Shown in pieces: positions 1 to 8,709 of a DNA stretch of 64,000 bases (positions within the stretch are counted from its first letter, which is position 1; every line of letters begins with the position of its first letter). The DNA is taken from assembly GCF_022259695.1 (NCBI RefSeq), contig NZ_CP092099.1:2683501-2747500 (forward strand), in the 5' to 3' direction. The notes beneath the pieces were generated by a model. It did not search any database and was not told the origin of the DNA. It was given only the letters and a program-made list of their open reading frames with translations. Origin of the DNA: Flaviramulus sp. BrNp1-15 (lineage in GTDB: Bacteria; Bacteroidota; Bacteroidia; Flavobacteriales; Flavobacteriaceae). A program made the translations under genes and the position numbers.

Positions 1-224
1 TCCTGTTAGCTTTTTTCTTTAAATTCGTAAAAGGAAACGCTGTTTTTATTGGGGCATTAATCACCCAAGTTATCGTTATAGGTTTATATCTATTAGACTT
101 ATACGAAATGATAAACCTTCCTTTTTTATGGTTAAACTTTGTAGGCTGCATCATAGTTATTGGTATTGCATGCTTACTTCAACTAATTAATCCAAATGAC
201 AAAACAATCACAACAAACAATTAA
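1..224 (+). CDS. C-terminal end of a multi-pass membrane protein, probably a sodium:solute symporter
   Basis: Partial gene: the reading frame runs from base 3 to the stop at 222-224 and the N-terminus lies outside the window. The visible 73 residues form two hydrophobic helices (FIGALITQVIVIGLYLLDLY and FLWLNFVGCIIVIGIACLL) separated by a short polar turn and followed by a short polar tail. This fits the last helices of a Na+/solute symporter (SSS family), but the assignment rests on general character only. It overlaps the next gene by 29 bases, so the two are probably co-transcribed. Confidence 0.5.
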   Translation, partial: LLAFFFKFVKGNAVFIGALITQVIVIGLYLLDLYEMINLPFLWLNFVGCIIVIGIACLLQLINPNDKTITTNN

Positions 225-1176
225 TTGGGGCATTATTGGGCTTGGTAATATAGCCAGCAAATTTGCCGAAGACTTACTAACTATTAACGATGCTAAACTT
301 TACGCTGTAGCATCTCGTACTCAAGAAAAAGCTGATGAATTTGCAGCTAAATACGGTGCTACAAAAGCCTATGCTACTTACGAAGATTTAGCAAAAGACC
401 CTAATGTTGATGCGGTTTATATCGCAACACCTCACGTGTATCATAAAGACAATACCATGTTGTGTTTAAAAAAAGGAATAGCCGTTTTATGTGAAAAACC
501 TTTTGCTATGGATGCTGAAGAAGTTGAAGACATGATTGCTTGCGCCAAAGAAAATAACACCCTCTTAATGGAAGCTTTATGGACATACTTTTTACCGCAT
601 TATCAATATGTTTTAGATCTTCTTGAAAAGAAAACTTACGGAAATATTTTGAAGGTTGAAAGCGATTTTGGGTTCCATAGAGCGTTTGATAATACGTCCA
701 GAACTTACAATAAATCACTTGGTGGTGGTAGTTTGCTAGATATTGGCATCTACCCTATTTTTACTGCACTTTCTACTTTAGGCATGCCAAATAGTATTGA
801 TGCAGAAGCTACTTTTTTTGAAAACGGTGCAGACTCTACCTGTAATATGGTTTTCCATTATGATAATTGTGATGCACATTTAGAAAGCTCGTTTATTTCA
901 AATAATCCTACCGAAGCCATTTTTTATTGTGAAAAAGCAACGATAAAAATAAACACTATGTTTCATATGCCAACAACCGTTTCAATAATTATTGATGGTA
1001 AAGAAGACATTAAGGATTTTGGCTATACAACCATTGGCTACAATTACGAAACCATACATTTTAACAACCTAATTAGAGAAGGTAAAAAGGAAAGTGATGT
1101 AATGACTTTTGATTTTAGCAGAAAACTCATAAAGCTTCTCGACGACGTTAGAGAAATTATTAATCTTCATTATTAA
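196..1176 (+). CDS. Gfo/Idh/MocA family NAD(P)-dependent oxidoreductase
   Basis: Cytosolic dehydrogenase of the Gfo/Idh/MocA family (326 aa, normal length), which oxidises or reduces sugars, inositols or related polyols. The N-terminal Rossmann fold shows GLGNIASKFAEDL (about residues 15-27), and the family signature CEKPFAM (about 98-104) carries the lysine expected near the nicotinamide. The C-terminal half is the alpha/beta substrate domain, with GGGSLLDIGIYP around 174-186. Substrate cannot be read from the sequence. The start overlaps the end of the upstream transporter gene by 29 bases, which hints that the transporter supplies its substrate. Confidence 0.9.
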   Translation: MTKQSQQTINWGIIGLGNIASKFAEDLLTINDAKLYAVASRTQEKADEFAAKYGATKAYATYEDLAKDPNVDAVYIATPHVYHKDNTMLCLKKGIAVLCEKPFAMDAEEVEDMIACAKENNTLLMEALWTYFLPHYQYVLDLLEKKTYGNILKVESDFGFHRAFDNTSRTYNKSLGGGSLLDIGIYPIFTALSTLGMPNSIDAEATFFENGADSTCNMVFHYDNCDAHLESSFISNNPTEAIFYCEKATIKINTMFHMPTTVSIIIDGKEDIKDFGYTTIGYNYETIHFNNLIREGKKESDVMTFDFSRKLIKLLDDVREIINLHY

Positions 1177-1217
1177 CCCACAAAAGACTAGTTTTCATTA
1201 CTTTTAGTTAATTTTAT

Positions 1218-1248
1218 TTGTCTATATGTAAAGTTTATTTTACTTTTG
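1218..1248 (+). promoter_or_regulatory. Bacteroidetes-type promoter for 1276/1742
   Basis: TTG at 1218-1220, a 20-base spacer, and TACTTTTG at 1241-1248 match the Bacteroidetes sigma-A consensus TTG-N19/20-TAnnTTTG. It lies 27 bases before the start codon of the membrane protein gene. Confidence 0.65.
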
Positions 1249-1275
1249 ATTTATCAATTTTAAAACGAACAAATC

Positions 1276-1752
1276 ATGAAAACAAATTATTTATTACCGC
1301 ACAAGTACAAAATCTTCGGTTGGGTACTTTTTATTATCGGAATTATTTCTGGAATCATATTTACTTTTGATGGTTATGAATCTAACTTTTTGACGACTAA
1401 AGTCCTTTCAATTTATGACGGACTAAACATTTCTGTTAACAATAAACCCTCTTTATTCAACATTCAAGAGAATAGTATTATTGATGAGCTCATTACAGTT
1501 TTAATCATCATTGGAGGTTTAATAGTTGGATTTACCAAAGAAAAAGTTGAAGACGAATTCATCTATAAATTACGGAAAGACTCACTAGTTTGGGCTATAA
1601 TAGCAAACTATATTATATTACTTTTTGTAACTTTATTTATATATGAACTTGCATATTTTCATGTCTTAATTTTTAACATGTTTACACCTCTTATATTCTT
1701 CATTATCCGTTTTAATTTCTTAAAATTAAAATCCAGAAGTCATGAAGAATAA
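1276..1752 (+). CDS. Small integral membrane protein of unknown function
   Basis: 158-aa protein with about four hydrophobic segments: near 15-30 (WVLFIIGIISGIIF), near 70-86, near 105-125 and near 131-146. The loop between the first two is about 40 residues long. No catalytic motif is visible and I do not recognise a named family. The stop codon overlaps the next gene, an XRE regulator, by 11 bases. This membrane protein plus small DNA-binding protein layout is common in Bacteroidetes and suggests a two-gene unit in which the membrane partner may sense something or hold the regulator; that is inference. Confidence 0.7.
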   Translation: MKTNYLLPHKYKIFGWVLFIIGIISGIIFTFDGYESNFLTTKVLSIYDGLNISVNNKPSLFNIQENSIIDELITVLIIIGGLIVGFTKEKVEDEFIYKLRKDSLVWAIIANYIILLFVTLFIYELAYFHVLIFNMFTPLIFFIIRFNFLKLKSRSHEE

Positions 1753-1942
1753 TATAAAAGTACAGCGCGCCATACACGACATGACACAAGCCGATTTAGC
1801 TGAAAAAATAGGTGTTAGCAGACAAACTATTAATGCTATGGAGAAAAACAAGTACGTGCCTTCAACAGTACTTTCTCTTAAAATTGCTAAACTCTTTAAA
1901 AAGCCGGTTGAAGACATTTTCTTTTTAGAAAATGAAGATTAA
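1742..1942 (+). CDS. XRE-family helix-turn-helix transcriptional regulator
   Basis: 66-aa single-domain Cro/CI-like DNA-binding protein. The helix-turn-helix is clear in MTQADLAEKIGVSRQTINAM (about residues 14-33), followed by the family-typical PSTVLSLKIAKLFKKPVEDI. There is no sensor domain. The start ATG lies inside the upstream membrane protein gene (11-base overlap), implying translational coupling. Small regulators of this type usually control their own operon; no operator could be identified. Confidence 0.9.
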   Translation: MKNNIKVQRAIHDMTQADLAEKIGVSRQTINAMEKNKYVPSTVLSLKIAKLFKKPVEDIFFLENED

Positions 1943-1944
1943 AC

Positions 1945-1976
1945 AAAAAACGCAACCAAAATTGGTTGCGTTTTTT
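1945..1976. terminator. Bidirectional intrinsic terminator
   Basis: Inverted repeat CGCAACCAA/TTGGTTGCG flanked by an A-run on the left and a T-run on the right, so it can end transcription from the XRE gene (+) and from the convergent DUF2911 gene (-). Confidence 0.85.
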
Positions 1977-2011
1977 ATATCTAACATTCTAAAGATCTAA
2001 GAAGCCAAACT

Positions 2012-2857
2012 TTACATTGCTCCCCATTCTTTAAGAGAATCTTTATTCATTTTAACATAATCAGCATTACCAGAAGCTTCAGCATCTGCTAAAGATTTCT
2101 TTGCAATTTTAATAGCTCCTTTTGTATCTCCAGCTTTAACATAAATTAAACTTTGTTGTCTTAATTGCCAAAAACGTGGATTATCATTCATACTCATAGC
2201 TTTATCCATCCATTCTTTAGCTTTTGCTATATCTTTTCCCTCACTTAAATAATACGTTGCGGCAGCATAATAGTCGTTAAATCCTGGGCCACTTAAAGTA
2301 CTTTCAATAGCAGCAGTTACAGCTTTATCTGTAGGTACTGTAAACGGAACAGCAACATAAGTTTTTTCCCATATAAATTCTAATGTAGCACTATTGCTCT
2401 TTAAATTATTAATATCAATTGTAAACGATTCAACATTAAAAGGAACCGGATAAACTGGTGCTTTAACTCTTGCAGCCACTTTAGTTTCATCTAACTCAGC
2501 TGGCGCTCCGCCTCCACCATATTCAGTGTAAAAAATAACTTCCCAAGAATCAGCCTGTGGAATAGTAAATATCGCATACGTTCCAGCTTTAAGTTCTTTA
2601 CCATCAACAGCAACATCGTTACTAAATGTAATTTTTGTTCTGGCATTTGCTCCAGTTCTCCATACTTTTCCGTAAGGCACTAAATCACCAAAAACAGTTC
2701 TTCCTTTAACTCCAGGTCGAGAATAATCTAAATTTACAGTTGTTAATCCAACCATTTGTTCCACCTTAGACGACGGACTAGGCGCTGGTGTTTGAATTTG
2801 GGCATTTACAGAGTAAACCGTTGTAAAAGCCAATAGAATTAATAGTAGTTTTTTCAT
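2012..2857 (-). CDS. Secreted DUF2911 domain protein
   Basis: 281-aa exported protein. A signal peptide covers residues 1-19 (MKKLLLILLAFTTVYSVNAQ, cleavage after the NA). The DUF2911 domain spans about 30-175, with the typical YSRPGVKGRTVFG and VWRTGANARTKI motifs. The C-terminal 90 residues are helical and TPR-like (KAKEWMDKAMSMNDNPRF, then GAIKIAKKSLADAEA). DUF2911 is common in Bacteroidetes and has no assigned function. The gene stands alone, convergent with the XRE gene. Confidence 0.9.
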   Translation of the reverse strand: MKKLLLILLAFTTVYSVNAQIQTPAPSPSSKVEQMVGLTTVNLDYSRPGVKGRTVFGDLVPYGKVWRTGANARTKITFSNDVAVDGKELKAGTYAIFTIPQADSWEVIFYTEYGGGGAPAELDETKVAARVKAPVYPVPFNVESFTIDINNLKSNSATLEFIWEKTYVAVPFTVPTDKAVTAAIESTLSGPGFNDYYAAATYYLSEGKDIAKAKEWMDKAMSMNDNPRFWQLRQQSLIYVKAGDTKGAIKIAKKSLADAEASGNADYVKMNKDSLKEWGAM

Positions 2858-3203
2858 TTTGTGTTTTATTAAAAATTTAAGGTTAATTGTTTTGCTATAA
2901 ATTTACGTATCAAAATTTCGTTTAATGTTAACAAAAGCTTAAAATAAGGTATTGTATTATTGAAGTACAATAACAATTATGGCGTTACCTTTAGGTCGGA
3001 ATTTACATAATATTGTTTGAGAAAAACAAAAGGTCCTTAAAGCAAAAACAACTTTGTATTAAACAATTTATCTTCATAACAATAGGCACATTTACTATTA
3101 AATTTGTTATTGTAAAGCCATAGTTTTTAATAGCTGGTTTTAGTTACAAACTACTTAAAAAAGACATTTATTGCTAACAGTATATCTTTTAACAAAACAT
3201 TTT
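2858..3203. other. Intergenic region between the DUF2911 gene and the photolyase island
   Basis: This AT-rich gap separates two divergent genes and must hold the promoter of the minus-strand DUF2911 gene. I see no ORF, RNA gene or strong hairpin here. The palindrome and promoter that follow are listed separately. Confidence 0.5.
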
Positions 3204-3245
3204 GTTTAACTTTTAATTAAAATTGTTAAACATTTTGTATCTTTG
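3204..3245 (+). promoter_or_regulatory. Palindromic operator plus -7 box before the TetR-led operon
   Basis: GTTTAAC (3204-3210) and its reverse complement GTTAAAC (3225-3231) are separated by 14 bases; six bases later comes TATCTTTG (3238-3245), a good Bacteroidetes -7 box. No TTG stands 19 bases upstream of the -7 box; that stretch lies inside the palindrome. The same layout recurs at 11744-11785. It is most likely a regulator-binding site that controls the island. The TetR-like protein encoded just downstream is the obvious candidate, but this is inferred from position only. Confidence 0.75.
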
Positions 3246-3262
3246 TTGTAAATTAATGTGTT

Positions 3263-3919
3263 ATGGCAAAGAAAAAAACAATTACAAAAAACGATATTAT
3301 AACCTTTTACATGGATTATGTTTTAGAACATGACCAAAACCCAAAATCAGTTTTTGCATTTGCAAAGGCGAATAACTTTGAAGAATCCAAGTTTTATGAA
3401 TTTTTTGCATCTTTTGAAGCTATAGAAAAAGGAATTTTTGAAGCTTTCTTCACTAACTCAATAGAAGCATTAAATAAAAGTGAAGATTATAAAATTTTTG
3501 ATGCCAGAAATAAACTATTAAGTTTTTACTACACATTTTTTGAAAACTTAACAGCTAACAGAAGCTATGTTAAACATGTGCTTTATAAATACAAAAACAA
3601 CTTAAAAGGGTTAAAAGTACTTTCTGGTTTAAAACATCATTTTACAGGTTACATAAATGATTTGGGGATACAAATGCTTGATATTAAACAAGAACAACTT
3701 GAAAAAATCCAAGAAAAAGCCCTAAAAGAATCGGCGTGGTTACAACTACTTTTAACTATGAAATTTTGGTTGGATGACACCTCTGCATCTTTCGAAAAAA
3801 CAGATATTTTCATTGAAAAGTCTGTAAATACAACTTTTGATGTGCTTGATATTGCACCTCTAAAAAGTGTAATAGACTTAGGTAAATTCTTGTTTAAAGA
3901 AAAATTTCAAATGAATTAG
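3263..3919 (+). CDS. TetR-family-like transcriptional regulator
   Basis: 218-aa all-helical protein. The N-terminal 55 residues resemble a TetR DNA-binding domain, with a helix-turn-helix around SVFAFAKANNFEESKFYEFF (about 29-48). The rest is a helical ligand/dimer domain ending in FLFKEKF. TetR proteins usually repress by binding palindromes and release DNA on ligand binding. It is the first gene of the photolyase island, 17 bases after the -7 box, and a 28-bp palindrome sits over its promoter, so autoregulation and control of the island are plausible. The next gene starts 6 bases after its stop. Confidence 0.8.
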   Translation: MAKKKTITKNDIITFYMDYVLEHDQNPKSVFAFAKANNFEESKFYEFFASFEAIEKGIFEAFFTNSIEALNKSEDYKIFDARNKLLSFYYTFFENLTANRSYVKHVLYKYKNNLKGLKVLSGLKHHFTGYINDLGIQMLDIKQEQLEKIQEKALKESAWLQLLLTMKFWLDDTSASFEKTDIFIEKSVNTTFDVLDIAPLKSVIDLGKFLFKEKFQMN

Positions 3920-3925
3920 AAGTGT

Positions 3926-5236
3926 ATGAAAACTATTGATAAAATACCCACAAGTAAAATACAACGTGCTACTAAGTTAGTATCTACAGGCGCCAAAGTT
4001 GGTGTTAATTACCTAAAATATTATGGTGATAAAATTGTAAATACCGAAGAAGAAGCAAAAGAACGCCTTAACAAGAACAATGCTGCCGATATTTATGATG
4101 GATTAAAACAACTTAAAGGAAGTGCACTTAAAGTGGCTCAAATGCTAAGCATGGAAAAGAGTATTCTGCCACAAGCATACGTAGAGAAATTTTCTTTAGC
4201 TCAATTTTCTGTTCCTCCACTATCGCCACCACTTGTTATAAAAACGTTTAAAAAATACTTTGGAAAACATCCAAATGACATATTCGATACTTTTAACGCA
4301 ACTTCTGTAAACGCTGCCAGCATTGGTCAAGTGCATATAGCAGAAAAGAATGGGAAAAAACTTGCTGTGAAAATCCAATATCCAGGAGTTGCGGAAAGTA
4401 TCGCATCAGATTTAGCTATGGTTAAACCCATTGCTATGAGTATGTTCAATATTAAAGGAAAAGATTCTGATAAATATTTTAAAGAAGTAGAAAATAAGCT
4501 AGTAGAGGAGACAAACTACGTGTTAGAAATGAAACAAAGCAAAGAAATTGCTTTAGCTTGCTCCCATATAGATAATTTAAAGTTTCCAGAATATTATGAA
4601 GACTTATCGTCAGAGCGTATAATCACTATGGATTATATGCATGGTGAGCATCTTTCTGAATTTACTGCATACAATACAGACCAAGAGAAATCAAATAAAT
4701 TAGGACAGGCACTTTGGGATTTTTACATGTTTCAAATTCATAAGTTAAGAAAAGTACATGCAGACCCACACCCTGGAAATTTTTTAATATCTGAAAAAGG
4801 AGAATTAATAGCTTTAGATTTTGGGTGTATAAAAACCATACCCATGGATTTTTATACACCTTATTTCGAACTAGCTAAAAAAGAAAACATTGATAATAAA
4901 GCATATTTTGTTTCAAAATTATATGAGTTAGAAATTTTAAGAGCAGATGACAGTAAAGAAGAATTAGAATTTTTTACAGAAATGTTTTATGAGATGCTAA
5001 GCTTATTTACTCAACCTTTTCATACCGAAACTTTCGATTTTTCTGATGCTAATTTCTTTGGTAAAATTGCAGAATTAGGCGAGCGTTATTCAAAAAGTAC
5101 AGATCTAAAAAAGATGAATGGAAATCGTGGTTCTAAGCATTTTATATACATAAACAGAACATTTTTTGGACTTTATAACTTAATGTTCGATTTAAAAGCT
5201 AAAGACATTAAAATCAACAATTTCAAAAACTTATAA
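3926..5236 (+). CDS. ABC1/AarF/UbiB family atypical protein kinase
   Basis: 436-aa member of the ABC1 (ADCK/UbiB) family, ATP-binding proteins linked to isoprenoid lipid and quinone metabolism. Seen here: the KxGQ-type segment as LKVAQML (G replaced by A, about residues 67-73), the family Ala-rich loop as NAASIGQVHIAE, the ATP lysine in LAVKIQYPG, the catalytic loop HADPHPGNF and the DFG-like LDFGCIK. The stop overlaps the next start by one base. In related light-response clusters these kinases sit beside flavin and lipid enzymes; its exact job here is not known. Confidence 0.9.
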   Translation: MKTIDKIPTSKIQRATKLVSTGAKVGVNYLKYYGDKIVNTEEEAKERLNKNNAADIYDGLKQLKGSALKVAQMLSMEKSILPQAYVEKFSLAQFSVPPLSPPLVIKTFKKYFGKHPNDIFDTFNATSVNAASIGQVHIAEKNGKKLAVKIQYPGVAESIASDLAMVKPIAMSMFNIKGKDSDKYFKEVENKLVEETNYVLEMKQSKEIALACSHIDNLKFPEYYEDLSSERIITMDYMHGEHLSEFTAYNTDQEKSNKLGQALWDFYMFQIHKLRKVHADPHPGNFLISEKGELIALDFGCIKTIPMDFYTPYFELAKKENIDNKAYFVSKLYELEILRADDSKEELEFFTEMFYEMLSLFTQPFHTETFDFSDANFFGKIAELGERYSKSTDLKKMNGNRGSKHFIYINRTFFGLYNLMFDLKAKDIKINNFKNL

Positions 5237-5853
5237 TGGCCTATTTTAGTGAGAATGATATTGAAAAATTAGAACATATTTATAAAATTAATCTTATAAA
5301 TAGTTGTTCTGGTTATAAATCTGCCAACTTAATTGGTACAAAATCTAATACCAATATAGAAAATGTTGCAGTTTTTAGTTCTGTTACTCACATTGGCTCT
5401 AGTCCTGCCATGTTTGGCTTTTTTTTACGCCCAACTACAGTGGTTAGAAACACTTACGAGAATATAAAAGCTACGGGGTATTATACAATAAATCATATTC
5501 ATGAAAGCATTACAAAAGATGCGCACCATACTTCAGCAAAATATAATGCTTCAACATCAGAATTTAATGTAACTGATTTAAATTCAGAATACAAAAACAA
5601 CTTTTTTGCGCCCTTTGTTAAAGGCGCACCCGTTCAAATTGCTATGAAATTTGTTGAAGAGTATAATATTAAAGCAAATAACACCATTTTAGTTGTTGGT
5701 AAAATTATAGGATTATATATAAACGATAACCTTATTGAAGATGATGGTTTTATAAACTTATCTAAGGCTAAAGTTGCAGCAATAAATGGACTAGATGGTT
5801 ACGCTATTCCAGAGCATAAAAAACGTTTTGGTTACCAAAGACCAAAACAATAA
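5236..5853 (+). CDS. Flavin reductase-like (FMN-binding split barrel) protein
   Basis: 205-aa protein of the flavin reductase-like family (flavoredoxin type), which binds FMN and either reduces free flavin or acts as a flavin oxidoreductase. The SPAMFGFFLRP and NTYENIKATGYYTINHI stretches match the FMN-binding core (about residues 56-95), with a conserved His cluster DAHHTSAKY. It starts on the last base of the ABC1 kinase gene and ends 9 bases before the SDR gene. With three or four FAD photoproteins nearby, a role in flavin supply or redox is reasonable inference. Confidence 0.88.
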   Translation: MAYFSENDIEKLEHIYKINLINSCSGYKSANLIGTKSNTNIENVAVFSSVTHIGSSPAMFGFFLRPTTVVRNTYENIKATGYYTINHIHESITKDAHHTSAKYNASTSEFNVTDLNSEYKNNFFAPFVKGAPVQIAMKFVEEYNIKANNTILVVGKIIGLYINDNLIEDDGFINLSKAKVAAINGLDGYAIPEHKKRFGYQRPKQ

Positions 5854-5862
5854 TGAATTTAC

Positions 5863-7287
5863 ATGAAAATTCTTGTTACAGGAGCTACAGGCTACATAGG
5901 CAAAAGACTAATCCCTTTTTTAATAAATCAAGGGCATCAGGTTATTTGTGTTGTACGTGATAGATTGAGAGCTGATAAAAGCTACAGCGAAGAAGAACTT
6001 ATTTATGTCATTGAAGCCGATTTTTTAAAACCAGAAACACTTAGTAATATTCCCAAAGATATTGATATAGCCTATTATTTAATTCACTCAATGTCTAATT
6101 CTTCAAAAGATTTTGAATCGCTTGAAGAAAGTTGTGCTATAAATTTTAAAACATACATAGAAACAACAAATACCAAGCAAGTTATTTATTTGAGTGGAAT
6201 AACCAATGAAGATGAGCTATCTAAACACTTAAGATCCAGAAAAAATGTTGAAGATATTCTGAAATCAAAAAAGTATGCGACTACCATTTTTAAAGCTGGA
6301 ATTATTGTAGGTTCTGGAAGTTCTTCATTTGAGATTATTAGAGATTTAGTAGAAAAATTACCTTTTATGATTGCTCCAAAATGGTTAAATACAAAAACAC
6401 AGCCATTGGCGGTTAGAGACGTGTTAACCTTTTTATACAAAGCTGCTGGACGTGAGAAACTTTACAATAAATCGTTTGATGTATTTGGTCCAGAAATTCT
6501 AACCTACAAACAAATGTTATTACAATTTGCAGAGGTTAGAAATTTAAAACGTTACATTTTAACAGTACCTGTAATGACACCAAAATTATCATCGTATTGG
6601 TTGTATTTTGTAACCTCAACATCATATAAATTAGCAACTTCTTTGGTAGATAGTATGGGAGTTCAAATTATTGGTAAACCCAGTAATATAAATAAAACTC
6701 TAAATGTAAAACCTATAACTTATAAGCAAGCTGTAGAGTTAGCTTTCGAAAAAATAGAACAAAACAGTATTGTTTCCAGCTGGAAAGATTCTATGATTAG
6801 TAGCGGACGCTTACGGAAAAACCTTCACAAATATGTAAACGTACCAAAATATGGGTGTTTTAAAGATATTAAAGAAAGACCTATAAAAGACACTAATAAA
6901 ACCATTGATAAAATATGGCGAATTGGTGGTACAACAGGTTGGTATTACGGTACAATACTATGGAGAATTAGAGGTTACATAGATAAAATGGTTGGTGGTA
7001 TAGGATTAAGGCGAGGAAGAACTCATGTATCTCAACTAGATGCTGGTGATGCTTTGGATTTTTGGCGCGTGATTTTTGCCGATAAAAAACAAAAAAAATT
7101 ACTCTTATATGCAGAAATGAAACTCCCTGGTGAAGCTTGGTTAGAATTTAAAATAGAAGACAATCTACTAAAACAAACAGCAACTTTTAGACCACGCGGA
7201 CTTTGGGGGCGAATATATTGGTATAGTGTTCTACCTTTTCATGGATTGATTTTTAAAGGTATGATTAACAAATTGGTTGATGTCTAA
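5863..7287 (+). CDS. SDR-family NAD(P)-binding protein with C-terminal DUF2867
   Basis: 474-aa two-domain protein. The N-terminal extended/atypical SDR Rossmann domain begins [17 protein letters not shown] (residues 4-20). The C-terminal DUF2867 domain runs from about 320 and contains [12 protein letters not shown] and [12 protein letters not shown]. This SDR-DUF2867 fusion is frequent beside photolyase and cryptochrome genes in marine bacteria; its substrate is unknown. Its last eight bases overlap the start of the small DUF2256 gene, indicating tight coupling. Confidence 0.9.
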   Translation: MKILVTGATGYIGKRLIPFLINQGHQVICVVRDRLRADKSYSEEELIYVIEADFLKPETLSNIPKDIDIAYYLIHSMSNSSKDFESLEESCAINFKTYIETTNTKQVIYLSGITNEDELSKHLRSRKNVEDILKSKKYATTIFKAGIIVGSGSSSFEIIRDLVEKLPFMIAPKWLNTKTQPLAVRDVLTFLYKAAGREKLYNKSFDVFGPEILTYKQMLLQFAEVRNLKRYILTVPVMTPKLSSYWLYFVTSTSYKLATSLVDSMGVQIIGKPSNINKTLNVKPITYKQAVELAFEKIEQNSIVSSWKDSMISSGRLRKNLHKYVNVPKYGCFKDIKERPIKDTNKTIDKIWRIGGTTGWYYGTILWRIRGYIDKMVGGIGLRRGRTHVSQLDAGDALDFWRVIFADKKQKKLLLYAEMKLPGEAWLEFKIEDNLLKQTATFRPRGLWGRIYWYSVLPFHGLIFKGMINKLVDV

Positions 7288-7429
7288 ACACAAAAAACAA
7301 CATTTACCAACAAAAATATGTCCGGTTTGTAAATTACCTTTCAACTGGAGAAAAAAATGGGAAAAGAATTGGAACCATGTAAAATATTGTAGTGAAAAAT
7401 GCAGGAGAAACAAAACAACATTGCTTTAG
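7280..7429 (+). CDS. DUF2256 small zinc-ribbon-like protein
   Basis: A 49-aa gene overlapping both neighbours: 8 bases with the SDR-DUF2867 gene and 31 bases with the cryptochrome gene. The protein has CPVC at residues 14-17, then [18 protein letters not shown], and CSEKC at 37-41, the four-cysteine pattern of DUF2256, which should bind zinc. The family is small, has no established function and often lies next to photolyase genes. The overlaps and the fully conserved motif support a real gene. Confidence 0.9.
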   Translation: MSKHKKQHLPTKICPVCKLPFNWRKKWEKNWNHVKYCSEKCRRNKTTLL

Positions 7430-8709
7430 TTTGGTTTAGAAATGATTTAAGAGTAAATGACAATGTTATTTTAAACCATGCCATTAGTAATCATAAGCAT
7501 ATTATAGCATGCTATTGCTTTGATCCAAGACATTACCAAACCTCAAAATTTGGATTTAAAAAAAGCGAAAAATACAGAGCCAAATTTTTAATAGAAACTA
7601 TTCAGGATTTACGTAAAAATCTAAAAAAGTTAAATATTGAATTATTTGTTTTTATTGAAAAACCAGAAATAATCATTCAACAACTTGTAAGTAATCATAA
7701 TTGTAGTACTATTTACTTTCAAAAAGAATGGACAAACGAGGAAACAAGTGTTACAAACCAAGTTAAGGAATCATTACCCAATAGTGTTAAAAGTATAAGT
7801 TTATTCGATCAGTTTCTTTATCATCCAGAAGATGTAAAAATTTCATTCACTAAAGTTCCTCATGTTTTTACCAATTTTAGAAAGCATGTTGAAAAAAACA
7901 GTAGTATCCAACCATCTGTAAATAGTAATTCTGCTGAAAAAATAAAGTTTTTAATTAATACAACGCCTATTCCAACACTTGAGGATTTAGGTTTTAAATC
8001 TTTTGAAACACACTCAAACACTGCATTTCCATTCACAGGAGGTGAAACTTCTGCATTAGAAAGATTAAATCATTATTTTTTTGAAACTAAAAAACTAGGC
8101 TATTATAAAAAAACACGAAACGGTTTAGTTGGTACAGATTTTAGTTCAAAATTTTCTCCATGGCTAGCAAATGGTAGTATTTCTGCCAGAACTATTTATT
8201 GGCAAGTTAAAGATTTCGAACAAATACATTTTAAAAACGAATCTACCTATTGGCTCGTTTTCGAATTGATATGGAGAGACTATTTCAAATACATTTCTTT
8301 AAAACATGGTAATAACATTTTTAAAATTGGAGGCATTTTAAATAGACATTATAATTGGAATAATGATGAAAAACTAATTGAGCAATGGATTAATGGTGAA
8401 ACCCAATCAACATTTGTTAATGCCAACATGAAGGAGCTTAAAAAAACAGGTTGGATGAGTAATCGTGGACGCCAAAATGTGGCTTCTTTTTTTTCAAAAG
8501 AGCTTATGCTAGATTGGAGAATTGGTGCAGCATATTTTGAATCCTTACTCATAGACTATGATGTGCATAGTAATTACGGAAATTGGATGTACGTTTCTGG
8601 AGTTGGTAACGATCCTAGAGATAGAAAATTTAATGTTGAACTTCAGGCAGAACGTTATGATGCTAATGGCAAATTTCAAAATCTTTGGCTACAAGAAACC
8701 CTTTTTTAA
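7399..8709 (+). CDS. DASH-type cryptochrome
   Basis: 436-aa photolyase/cryptochrome flavoprotein of the DASH subgroup, which binds FAD and usually methenyltetrahydrofolate and repairs pyrimidine dimers, mainly in single-stranded DNA. N-terminal antenna domain begins [14 protein letters not shown]; the FAD domain carries [39 protein letters not shown] and the DASH-specific [17 protein letters not shown]. Its first 31 bases overlap DUF2256. The stop is immediately followed by the ATG of the next photolyase gene. Confidence 0.95.
   Translation: MQEKQNNIALVWFRNDLRVNDNVILNHAISNHKHIIACYCFDPRHYQTSKFGFKKSEKYRAKFLIETIQDLRKNLKKLNIELFVFIEKPEIIIQQLVSNHNCSTIYFQKEWTNEETSVTNQVKESLPNSVKSISLFDQFLYHPEDVKISFTKVPHVFTNFRKHVEKNSSIQPSVNSNSAEKIKFLINTTPIPTLEDLGFKSFETHSNTAFPFTGGETSALERLNHYFFETKKLGYYKKTRNGLVGTDFSSKFSPWLANGSISARTIYWQVKDFEQIHFKNESTYWLVFELIWRDYFKYISLKHGNNIFKIGGILNRHYNWNNDEKLIEQWINGETQSTFVNANMKELKKTGWMSNRGRQNVASFFSKELMLDWRIGAAYFESLLIDYDVHSNYGNWMYVSGVGNDPRDRKFNVELQAERYDANGKFQNLWLQETLF

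Noticed and set aside
3204..3245. CarH/LitR-type MerR operator
   Set aside because: No MerR regulator gene is in the window and I could not match the site to a known MerR consensus; the TetR-like neighbour is the simpler guess.
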